Source: Camarhynchus parvulus (taxonomy: Eukaryota > Chordata > Aves > Passeriformes > Thraupidae). From it: 64,000 nt of DNA. Location: the NCBI RefSeq assembly GCF_901933205.1, contig NC_044576.1:12309024-12373023 (forward strand). The letters are read 5' to 3'. Made by a program: the position numbers and the translations under genes. Position 1 is the stretch's first letter, and each line of letters opens with the position of its first letter. Positions 54,401 to 64,000 of this stretch are shown here, piece by piece. The notes under the pieces are model-generated. The model saw nothing but the letters and a program-made list of their open reading frames with translations. It searched no databases and was not told the origin of the DNA.

Positions 54401-54763
54401 TACCAGAAAATAACAGTCCCTCATAATAATTCTGATATTTTAATCAGAAAACATTCTCATGCATCACTTTTTCTCGGGCCCCAACAGTAGCAAAGTTACT
54501 GAAATATCACCCATAAAAGCATACTCAGAGATAAGCTGGGACACATTCAGTGAAGTATTTATCACAGTCAAGATTCCAAATTATTTTTAGCCTTGTGCAA
54601 CTCATTTAAGTTTGCATTAAACTTAGCCAAGCATCTAAAATGTTATGTATCAGAACCAAGCCTATGCAAATCTGCTCTTATGTGATGCTAATAATCATTT
54701 GAGAGCAATAGGCACTCCATACTCAGACACAGGCTATTAGCAGCCTCTAGCTTTCTAATTGAA

Positions 54764-54782
54764 GGGGAGAGGGTGGGGGGGG
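54764..54782 (+). other. G-quadruplex-capable G-rich run
   Basis: GGGG, AGA, GGG, T and then eight consecutive Gs give four G-runs of at least three with short loops. This meets the usual sequence rule for an intramolecular G-quadruplex on the plus strand. It stands alone in AT-rich DNA with no nearby promoter. Confidence 0.5.
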
Positions 54783-57700
54783 ACATCAAAAAAAACCACC
54801 TCAACATTTTTCCCTGTTTCTTCATCCCAATATGCTCCCCAGTTTTTTAATGTTCTTCACACAGCGCTTGTAAGAGCACCCACTTCCTTTTTTAAATACT
54901 TTGCCTCATCTAAGAATCAAGTACCTGAAGATGTTTTTAAGTATCTGGTTCTGTAATAACATTTACCAAACCATTTCCTTTTCTCCACAGTGAATTACTT
55001 CTGGTGCATGGTAGCAATTTGGACAGCAGGCTATGCAGACGAATTTTTGTAGATAATTAGCTGAGAGGATATTCAGCAGAAGTGGGTCATATTGTACTTG
55101 TTCACAGATGGTTCAATAGAATGGATTTCAGCACATCCACTTCTCTAAACGCATAACATTTTGAAAGAGGAAAAATAAATAATTTTGTATGGTTTAGGAA
55201 ATGCTAAAGAATGAATCCTTTTAGTGTAACAGATAACAGGTAGACAAAGGATTTGACATGTGCAGTGAATACACTGCATTGTGAATTAGTAGACAAAGAA
55301 AGGCACTTTTAGAAGAAACTTGCCAAGAAAGAGAGGGAGCCACCTCTGCCCCTACAGACTGTGCTGCCTTACACATGTCAGTGACATCTGACCAGAACTG
55401 CCATTTCTCTACACAGCCATCCTCAGCTACAGGTATGCTGACTGACTGGATAGCACGATGGTTAGGCAGCTCATGGGCACAGCCTTCACTCTGGCTTGAG
55501 AAGAAGCTGGTGCTTCCAGTGCCATTTCCTACTGCAGCAGGACTGCATCACCAACCAACCCTCCTCTGAACTCCAGCAAAAAGAGTCACTACAGAATCAT
55601 TAAAAATTCAAAAGCACAACTCTACATTCCCTAGGGTAACTCCACATGTGGATAAAACATCCTCTAGAGCCCAGTGACAAGCAGCACAAAGACACCAGGA
55701 GAGAAGATAGAAATAACTGAGCTACTAAATCCTTCAAGAGTTATTGCTCGTCTTTAAAACCACCAGTGGAAATCCAAGGACTTCACAACACTTTGATGTT
55801 GTGAGTCCAGCAGTCCAATCTCTTTAGTAACTTATTACATTTCTGCACAAATGTGATTATATCAGTGGCATTAAAAGATGGGGAAATCTTTCTGTGGCAT
55901 TTGTTGTAGAAATGTAGTAAAACTATTTTCTCCTAGCAACAAGCAGCTGACATAAAATTATCACACACTGAAAAAGATTTACCTCCAGATGATGAGACAT
56001 CCCCATAAAATGTAGCCTAAATGTGCCCTCAGAGTTTACAGTGGTCACTGATGTTCATTCTGCAGTTTTCTGTTTCAGAGCTCAGGCTGTGTTGAAGACT
56101 GTTTGCAGAGCAGATACCATAGAGAGAAATTAATGATATTTTCATGTTTTCCAAAACATGCAACTGACCAGATACTAGGTCATAAAGGGAGCATGAGAAC
56201 TCAAATGTTAGTGTCCGGTGTTAAATTACTTTTTGCTTGAAAAGATATACCTCTAACAAAGGTTTGTTACAAAGAAACAAAGGTTGGAACAATTTACTTG
56301 GTTTATTTTTATGTACACAAACACAACAGGAGTCTCTTGCTTGATGGTGGCTCTCAAGATTTTGATACTTATCTCAATATTTTTTGTACTTATCAAAAAG
56401 TACCTCCCAGAAAAGGGTATATATGCAAAATGCTGAATATCATTTGTCTGCAGTATCACTTACAGAGTATCACACAAGTAGCAAACACATTCACAGACAT
56501 TAGATTTTGCCCTACATGAATCAAAAAGGTGGTCCAAATTCAAATAAATAATCAACAAATAAGTTAGCTGTCTGTATTAATTGCCATGAGGTCCTTGCTC
56601 ATTATGCTTATTAATTTTTTCACTATACCTTTCCTGATTAAAGAACATTGTTACCTACTAGCTACCTTACATCCCAGAGCTTTATCCCAGACAACATCCT
56701 GTCAGACAAACTTTTGTTGGTGGGACAACATATTCTTCTCAGGTACATGCAGTGTCAAAAATTAGTGTGTAAGGTGGGACTGAGCACTTTCATATTGTCT
56801 GCATTCAGAAGTTACACCTTCACTGTTTGACATTTCACTGTTCTTAAAGTTAAATATTTAAAAATTTACCCTTTCCAACATAAATGCTAAAAGACAAAAG
56901 ATTGAAAGGCATGGGGAGGGAGGAGAAGGATGTGTGCCTTCCAGATCAGCAATTTCAATTCCAGGAAAATGAGACTGAGCTTTAGAACTGCACACAGAGT
57001 GAAGCACTTAAAAATCTATAAACCAGTGATTTAACAAACCACTAACTAAAAGGAGGCATCTGATTATATAAAATTACTAAGCAGATGCCAAGAATGCTGT
57101 TATGGTTTCCAATCATTTACTGCCTAAACTTTACTCCAAAAGTTGTCCTAAGCAGCTCCAAAATCTAGTCAGCCTGGTGGTTGGGAAAAAATCTGGGGAA
57201 GCAGAGGGATATGAATGACACCAAACAAAACCAGAAAAAGCCACCACACTCAACTTATTGTCTCTTCCCAGTATTTTCCACTTTTACCTTTCTACAAACA
57301 AGCAACTCAAAGAACCAGCACCTAAATCAGAAAGAACTGGTTCAAGGAGGTAGGAATCAATTAAACCTTATTTGTCACTCAAGTTTAAAAAGGGAAGGCA
57401 GCAAATTAACAAAAAAACCTAACAGAATTAACAAAAAAACTAACAGGCTTACAATCCCTTGAAGAGTCTCACTTATTAATGCTTAAAATTCACCAGTCAC
57501 TCATTTATACAAATGTTAGCAGAACATTGATAAGAACATAAGATTTAAATAAAATTGGCTTTCAGTGAAACATCAATCCATAACCACCTATAATTGTTTC
57601 AAATATTACACTCTAAATTGTTTTAGAGATGGCTAAGATGCAATAAGGCTGACAGGTTGCAAAACAAATGATCAGTGTATGCATGAGCCCTGGAAGTTGT

Positions 57701-58004
57701 GACTTGCAGTATAAAATATACATGAAAGCAGGAAGAATTTAATCATTCACCATTGCATAATTCACAGCATTTTTCTGCCTTTTTTTGTCATGGTGTGCAT
57801 CCTGTATAAGACCTTGCATAATTACATAGGTAGTGCAACAAGATGAAGTTGCTGTTCTGAATTATAGGTTGACGCATTTTGTACGTGTACTTGATACATA
57901 GAAACAGGCAAAGTAAGCCACAATCGATACAAAGAATATCTGAGGGTGAATGCAGTATGTTACACCTCATGGAGGAGTAAGTACCTGCAGTGACATTCTC
58001 ATTC
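54783..58004. other. AT-rich non-coding DNA, no gene recognised
   Basis: Open frames reach 93 codons (57181-57462) and none is recognised. A 22-bp unit is duplicated in tandem at 57404-57446. The GC-richer patch 55330-55570 has a 64-codon frame without motifs. Confidence 0.6.
57404..57446. repeat. tandem duplication, 22-bp unit x 2
   Basis: The unit beginning 'aattaacaaaaaaac' and ending 'taacag' is present twice, the second copy one base shorter. It looks like a recent replication-slippage duplication. Confidence 0.8.
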
Positions 58005-58052
58005 CCTTGGGAAAAGATCAAATGACTCTTTCCCAAGGAGTCATTTGATCTT
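58005..58052. repeat. two interleaved perfect inverted repeats (A-B-A'-B')
   Basis: Arm A, ccttgggaaa (58005-58014), pairs exactly with tttcccaagg (58029-58038). Arm B, aagatcaaatgactc (58014-58028), pairs exactly with gagtcatttgatctt (58038-58052). The order A-B-A'-B' means the two stems interlock, the layout of an H-type pseudoknot if transcribed. It is not a simple hairpin, in which the order would be A-B-B'-A'. A local inverted templated insertion during replication would leave this kind of scar. The pairing is read directly; function is unknown. Confidence 0.75.
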
Positions 58053-61000
58053 AATTTTCAAAAGGCATTAAACAAAACTTTGCTGAACTGAGCTATTCCA
58101 TTTGGGTGCACATAAAAAATATGACAGAATGTTGTGCATTTTCTTCGAGAAAACAGCTAGCTGATTTATTCCAACAATGTCCCTGCATGGTCATTTAGGG
58201 TTTAGCAAATGTATTCCATCTTACATTAAGCCATTAGAAATAAAGGCACCTGTTGTTTGCAGTTTAATTCTGACTCATCTCACTTCTAATTTTTCAACCC
58301 TTCACAGTTGATCCTGAAAACTAAAAAACAGGAAACATATACAACTAGATGTAAAGTGCCAACTGGTCTATTTTAAACACTGTCCCTCATTGTCACAAAG
58401 ATAGGAGAAGAGAATTGTCCTTCTTTCAGTTCTATTCCTTTATGCAAGCAGAATGGAACATATTATGAAGTTAAAGAGAACAAACTGAGGACCTGATAAA
58501 ATGATTTGTGGTTTGCATGATACACAGAATCAACTCACCATGGCTTAAAAGTAATCAAGTCAAGCAGTAGGAACAAATTTTACTTAAAAGCATTTCAGAG
58601 TCTTACAAGTGGCAACATCTGATAGACAGTGAAGAGATTGAATCCAAGCTGGCCAGGATTATTTAGAGCTCAGAAGCCTCAGCTCTCTCATGGGTCAGAA
58701 AGAAAATTCCTCTATATTATGAGATACTTTAAAGTAGTGCAAGAATTATGTCAAGAGAATGGAAAGGAGGGAGGAAGATGATGTCAGCTTCTGTTCACAG
58801 ACAAATTGGAATGGACTGCAGTTATTCCAAAAGGGCTCTGTAAAAGTATGTGGAAGCATTCCATTTTCTCACAGCTATTCCTCGCTCCCCTGTGTCCATT
58901 ACACATGGAGTGTACAGGTTCCAAACCCCACCAGTGCTCAGAGAACACAGAGTGCTCACTGCTGCTGCTGCTCCATGAAGATGCCATTCAGTGTGCACAA
59001 CTGCACACCTGCTTTCTTATTTAATGCTTCCCTGTTCTTTCAGCTCTGCTGCTGCAGTCTGCTGCTGAGTGATGTCAACTACCTGGAGTGAATTCCATCA
59101 CAAATAACCTATTCTCCTATTGCTTAATGCAAAGCCCACAAAAATGCAAACACTTGACTTCCCACTGTTCTCAGCTGCTGTTCTGGGGAGCAGTATGAGT
59201 AAGCTAGGTCACTTCCCAAAGGATAAGAAATTCATTGCCAGATTTTTCTAAGGCTTTAGGGATCCACTGAAGTCAAGGGAGGTGGAAAAGGAAGAGGAAT
59301 ATGAGAAGAGATTAATGGAATGATATATTTCCTTATAGCTTTATGCCTTTCAAGAACAGTAGAAAGTATCATGTCTTGAACTGACCTACTATATGAAATG
59401 CCATTATATTTCACCCAGTCATCCCCTGCTACTCATGCTTTGTCAGCTTATCTTCCAATTTTGATATAAGAACCCATAAATTCTCATGGCATTCTATTCA
59501 AAGGGATAATCACGTTATCTGAATGATAGATAAGCATGGATCTCTACAGTCAATGTATACAAGCCAGCACTAACACAGACCTCTCTCTGTATTAGCCATT
59601 ATTTCTGTGGTGCCTTGAATACATTTCACAACGCCCTACAGGCTGCCCCTGCATTCTGTTAACTTCCCACTACAACACAGAGGTAGCCAGGCACCTATCC
59701 AGAGGCACAGAGGAGGAATTGTTAACTGCTGAACCATAGGAGATACCAAAAAATAAATGCCACCTGCCACCACCATGCCCAGTGAAATGCTGAGCAGCAA
59801 TAGCAGTGTACTTTGGGAATCCCTTGCTCTAATTTCTCTCCCTGATGTTCACATAGTAGCCACTTCAGGAATGATCTGCTACACTCAGCACAGATTTGCT
59901 GTACAAAGACATTGAATGCACCTTTATTTAAAATTAATTCATTGATGCCTGTAATTCAGTTTCAAGGCTGCAGTTTAAATATATGCAATCACATGCAAAA
60001 CTGTTATAGATTAATAAATTGGAATAAAGCCCAACACTTAAAATTAATGTCTGCAAAGTTTGCCTTCACACATAGGGAGGATTCACACAGAAGATAGGTG
60101 TCAATGGATATATGTAACATATACATTTACAGAACAAAGCAATTCTTGTTTCCCTAGGTTTGCAACAAGCTGCTTTTCTACATCAGAGTCATAGGGTTTC
60201 CACAGCATTTCTAGGATATGCTGTTTCCAACTTGTTCAGTGGAACCACACACGGCCAGGTGCACAGCTGACACACTACTCAGCATCTTCAGGCAGTATCA
60301 AAGATGCTACTTCTCTTACTCTGCAGGTTTCCCCCAGATTTCTTGGTGCAAGGTGGAACCATTGACATGGAAACCAGATCAGTAGTAAAAACCAGCAAGC
60401 TAAAATTTATGTCAGTTTTTTAACACGCACTTAATAGTACTAACAATTTGAGAAGAACTGTTGACAAAATTATTTTGAAAAATACAAATAGTTCAAATAG
60501 TTTCACTATTTAATCCATCATCTCTTTAACTAATAATTACCTTGTTGTTTCGTGGTACAAAAATATAACTCTTTATTTGAATAAGGCCCCGGAAATAAAA
60601 AAGCTGCTGAGGATTGTTCATTAATGGTTAAAACCCTCAGATCATTGCACATCTACTTCAGTCATACTCAGAGTCCCTAACTGACTGCTAGACTGAATTT
60701 ACTGCTATGTAATATCTGATCTGGAAGTTGCTTTGTAACAATGTAAATGCATTTATGTTTCAAAAGGAAAACACAGTATTTTTTTAATGGTTTTTTGCTG
60801 TCAAAAAAACCCAAAGGAAAACAGGAAGTCCACGAGACAGATTTGATTATAGTCAGGAAGAAGGAATACACAGTCTTTGATTATCGTAAAAACAATGCCA
60901 CAGGCCTGTGACGGCTTTGACTTAAAAGTAATAGTTCAAGCCAGCAGCAACCAAAAGACACTGGTACATTAAAATGCATTGACTATAATCTGATTTTAGC

Positions 61001-61466
61001 TAAGTAAACAAGGTAGCAAGGGTTGGGCTGGTTTTTGGGGGGTTTTGTTTGTTTGTTTTATTTTTGTTTCAAGAAAATATTTACTGTGTGCAAAGAATTA
61101 CTTTAATCCTAATTAACATGTACAAAATTGAAGTTGTCATTGGATCTTTTCTCAAACATTTTATACCAATAATGAAAAAGGCAAATACACACTTTTTATA
61201 AGCAGTGCCCTTATGGAATAGAGTTCAAACAGAAGAGAGAAATGAATTGGAGGAAAGACATTTCAACTCTCTTCAAAAGCACAGGAAATGAAAGAGAAAA
61301 ACCTGGATGCTCATGTATTCCAGCAATTAAAAGACAGTGATTAGGAGCTATTTCTCTAACTCACAGCTGTGGAGGAGCTTGGCAGAACTATTCTGAAATA
61401 ATAAAAAAATACCTTAGATTAAAAAGAAGTCTATGCCCAAAAAGGGTTTGCAAAAAGGTTGCTAAT
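58053..61466. other. AT-rich non-coding DNA, no gene recognised
   Basis: Overlapping frames at 58759-59091 (110 codons, Cys-rich because of a CTGCTGCTGCTG stretch near 58960) have no recognisable domain. A 12-bp palindrome, cacaggcctgtg, lies at 60899-60910, and a T/G-rich run at 61033-61070. No repeat-family hallmark was found. Confidence 0.6.
61033..61070. repeat. T/G-rich low-complexity tract
   Basis: Stretches of T and G, including GTTT units (tttgtttgtttgtttt). Confidence 0.85.
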
Positions 61467-61863
61467 TGTTGCAGCATATGCCACAGCCCATGCTGCTGTT
61501 GAGATGGCTACAATACACAGAGTGTCACCATAAAATATCAGAAAGCTCCAACCCATACAGAGAAACACCACACCTCATCAGAAGGCTTCAGGCATCTGCC
61601 CACACAGTGTAACGCCATCCCACTCCAGAAGGCTACAAGTGTCTGACCCTCTTGTTCTTTAGCCCAACCTTTTATCCCCTCCTGTTGATGCCTTGCACCT
61701 GTGTGCCCTCTGTTCCCTTTGGTGATTGGTCAGCGCCCCTGGGCACTCCATGGCTCATCAGCTCCAATAGGATTCACCTGCTTCTCACAGCTGTAGCCCA
61801 TTGGGGATGAGGCTTAACCCAGCCCCACCCCAATCACCACAAACTGTGCACCTACACATAACA
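61467..61863 (-). mobile_element. LTR-like block with TATA and CCAAT boxes, minus orientation
   Basis: Read on the minus strand, this GC-richer ~400-bp block begins near TGTTATGTG and ends CTGCAACA, giving TGTT...AACA termini. In promoter order it carries three CCAAT/ATTGG-type motifs (around 61800, 61765 and 61726) and then GGGGATAAAAGG, a TATA box at about 61668-61677. About 200 bp that could be R-U5 follow. An AGCCTTCTG word occurs twice in that part. These features fit an old solo LTR. No clean target-site duplication was found (left flank gctaat, right flank tcactt) and no AATAAA was seen downstream of the TATA box. A cellular TATA/CCAAT promoter on the minus strand is the main alternative. 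It is unlike the 13.2-kb LTR in sequence. Confidence 0.5.
61668..61677 (-). promoter_or_regulatory. TATA box of the LTR-like block
   Basis: The minus strand reads GGGGATAAAAGG around these bases, a strong TATA-type element, with CCAAT-type motifs about 50, 90 and 125 bp upstream. Initiation would fall near 61640 and proceed leftwards. Confidence 0.5.
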
Positions 61864-64000
61864 TCACTTAGGTTTATTCCAAGTGATTGGTGAAGACTTC
61901 CCCCATCTTTCCCCATTAATCTTTCCACATCCCACAATTAAAAACACTCAGAGAAAAATGCAGCATCACAAAGTAGGAGTATCAGTGGGGACAGAACTCA
62001 GAACTTTTAGATTCACCCATCAAGTAGCAGATATGTAAAAAACCTTGCAAAGTCTCTTTTGCTTTCAGAGCAGCTCCATGGCCTGGGATTGTTAATGCAA
62101 GAGTCAGTTTAGTTTTGCAGGTCCTAAAATGAAAACATTGCAAACAGTGAGATGTGGCAGCCTTCTAAGTCATCCCGTGCTACTGTGTCTCTTGGTCAGT
62201 CTCAAAGCCCAGCAAAACTGAGTGGGAATCTGCTGCTATTCTTCTCTCACATTTTCTGCCCCTCTAATTGTACATGGCTCAAATTCTGAATTTGTTGTGC
62301 CACAACAACAGCTAGAAATTTTAAAATTGCTAAGAAGAATTTCAAACTTCTGTTCATTGTAAAGATAAGCTTATAACAATCCAAAGCAGTGTTTGAACTC
62401 AAATGGGGAACCTCTGATCATCCTTCTTCTCCCTGTACACACTTCTGCCCTGCAACTTATAGCACATGGAAAAAAATTAGGAAAATTTGATCCCCGCTTG
62501 AGGTGTTTTCCTTAGCACTAGTAAAGGTAGAATTGCTGCAACAAGCACTGAGGAGAACCCCATAAATTAATACAAATATGTTTTAATCCATAAAATCATG
62601 TTGCTAGTTTCTGTGATTTTTCTTCCTTCTTTCACCTCTAACCTTACCTGGTTTTTACATCTCCTGCTTCAATTCATTTATTCCACCAGGAACCACAGTA
62701 GAAGCTTGGATAACTAAAAAGCAAAGAACAAGTCTCCACACTCCTCAGGGACAGCTCAGGGCAGAAGGCACATGGAAGGCCTGTTGGCATGTTAGCTAAC
62801 AGGCTAAACCCTCAGTTTCACCAGTGAGAACACAGTGCCTGCAGAACTGAAAGCAGCTTTAGAAGGGCAGATGCATGCACACTCACACAAAACACAACTC
62901 AGAAGCCCAGAGTGGAGCTGCAAAGGCAAGAACTTCAGCATCACATTTCATGCTACTACCTCTGCTTGCTCCAGAACAGTCTGCAAAAGCTTTACTATCA
63001 CTTTTCTGAAGAAAAAAGCGCTAATAAATCCAGAGGACAGAAACAGCTACAGGAGAACAGTGATTTGTTTCAATCATTTGTTTTTTCACCCGCACATAGA
63101 AAGCATGGGTGCAGTTATGCACAAGAATCAAAAACAATACCAACTGTTACCAAACCCAATAAGTAACTGCTCAAAGGCACAAACAAAGTTACCTTGGGCA
63201 AACTGCCTTATGTCTTGCACATCCTTGGGCTACAGCTAGAGCCAACCAAAGCTCACATAGAGAAATTAGTGGGGGTTACTGTTGGATACAGCCAGATGGC
63301 AGAAGACAGAAGGCCAAGATAATTTGGCTAGAAATGAAACCTCTAACATTCATTTTGCAAATATCATTCAGCATTTTCTGCCTCCCTTAACAAACTGAAC
63401 AACCACTCTGCAGCAGAGTGTGAGGCACTGACTGCCACTGGCTTCATGGGGAGGGCCAGCACACATGCAGCTGCAAACTCAGGATCTGAGGATCTACAAC
63501 CAAAACATATATGACAGAAAGAAACCATGCTACTTCAAAAGATCATCATACCAGAGTCAAGGAGTGAGCAATAGTGCTTCCTACAGGAGATTGAGGGGTT
63601 TTCTCAGAATCCATGCAATTTCCAGTATGCTGCAAAACTCCAAGCATGCAAAGAAAACTCTAAATTAAATACCTATACAAAAGTTTGGCAACATAAAACA
63701 CATGGGGAATAATATGAGTCTGTATACCAGGAGGTCAGTTAAATTTGTGAAAAGAATCCAAATGTTACAAAACAAAATCTATTTTGATCTGCTACATACA
63801 TGCAGTAAGACCTCCTTGAAATCTTTTACACGGTGCAATGCATATTAAATGTACATTGCGTCGCCCAAGTTGCTTTTCTCAAATATTCTAAGTTTTGACT
63901 GAATGGTCATATTGCTGACGTAGAAACTTATACTAAGAAACCACAGACCTGTACATCCAGACACATTATTTTTAGTATTGCCTTAGCACACATTAAGAAT
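61864..64000. other. non-coding DNA to the window end, no gene recognised
   Basis: The plus-strand frame at 62835-63239 (134 codons) is open but has no recognisable domain, and a second frame overlaps it (62912-63166). No repeat hallmark, RNA gene or splice-supported exon was found. Any feature crossing 64000 cannot be judged. Confidence 0.6.

Larger units (their letters stand above)
42914..54763. other. AT-rich non-coding DNA, no gene recognised
   Basis: This stretch holds the paired TAATTA sites at 45085-45113, the long poly(A)/(CAAA)n tract at 45371-45428 and a pyrimidine-rich patch at 48416-48437. A few GC-richer spots (45620-45760, 48400-48500, 53250-53400) carry open frames of up to 108 codons that match no family I know. 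The frame at 45436-45762 passes straight through an acceptor-like ctacag at about 45622-45627 without a convincing donor. No repeat-family signatures were seen. Confidence 0.6.

Noticed and set aside
58759..59091. 110-codon Cys-rich frame
   Set aside because: The cysteines come from a CTG/TGC-repeat-like stretch; other frames overlap and no family is recognised.
62835..63239. 134-codon plus-strand open frame
   Set aside because: No recognisable motif, a competing overlapping frame, and no promoter or splice context.
1..64000. CRISPR arrays, tRNA or rRNA genes, bacterial operons
   Set aside because: No regularly spaced repeats, no tRNA-like arms with conserved T-loop words, and the repeat content is vertebrate.

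Overview
The window looks like bird nuclear DNA from a gene-poor region, either intergenic or deep inside a large intron. The sequence is AT-rich (by eye about 60% A+T). CpG is scarce outside a few short blocks and interspersed repeats are sparse. Two copies carry the 3' end signature of the CR1 LINE: the 'ggtcccttc...ctgtgactctgtgat' tail near 9.2 kb and its mirror form 'agaatcatagaatg...ggttggaagggacc' near 34.6 kb. CR1 with this tail is the dominant interspersed repeat of birds. Non-avian reptiles have CR1 too, but low repeat density and few SINEs favour a bird. The species cannot be named from the sequence.

I found no protein-coding gene, rRNA or tRNA that I can support. The longest open frames are 103-148 codons (for example 40251-40697 on the minus strand and 62835-63239 on the plus strand). 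Frames of that size are expected by chance in 64 kb of such AT-rich DNA, and none shows a family motif I recognise. Several open frames between 13.2 and 14.0 kb are explained by a GC-richer retroviral LTR. The one place that resembles the start of a gene is a small CpG-dense block at about 32.82-33.02 kb, with an ATG-initiated alanine-rich frame running into a consensus-like splice donor. It is listed as a candidate only.

Layout. 1-9.1 kb: unique AT-rich DNA with a palindromic X-box-like site at 1963-1974. 9.13-9.21 kb: CR1 tail, plus strand. 12.16-12.35 kb: GC-rich degenerate repeat block. 13.21-13.98 kb: a solo endogenous-retrovirus LTR on the minus strand, bounded by a perfect 6-bp target-site duplication, the best-supported element here. 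18.0-18.2 kb and 25.6-25.8 kb: two old MIR-like SINE copies. 19.05-19.34 kb: a perfect 14-bp hairpin followed by a degenerate foldback element. 34.6 kb: CR1 tail, minus strand. 42.9 kb: 13-bp inverted repeat. 45.09 kb: a duplicated palindromic TAATTA-type site. 45.4 kb: a long poly(A)/(CAAA)n tract. 58.0 kb: two interleaved perfect inverted repeats. 61.47-61.86 kb: a second, older LTR-like promoter block on the minus strand. The rest is unique-looking non-coding DNA with simple repeats.

Nothing here amounts to a new multi-gene system. The observations worth following are the dated LTR insertion, the second LTR-like promoter, the CpG-rich exon-like block, and the two unusual inverted-repeat structures at 19.05 kb and 58.0 kb.
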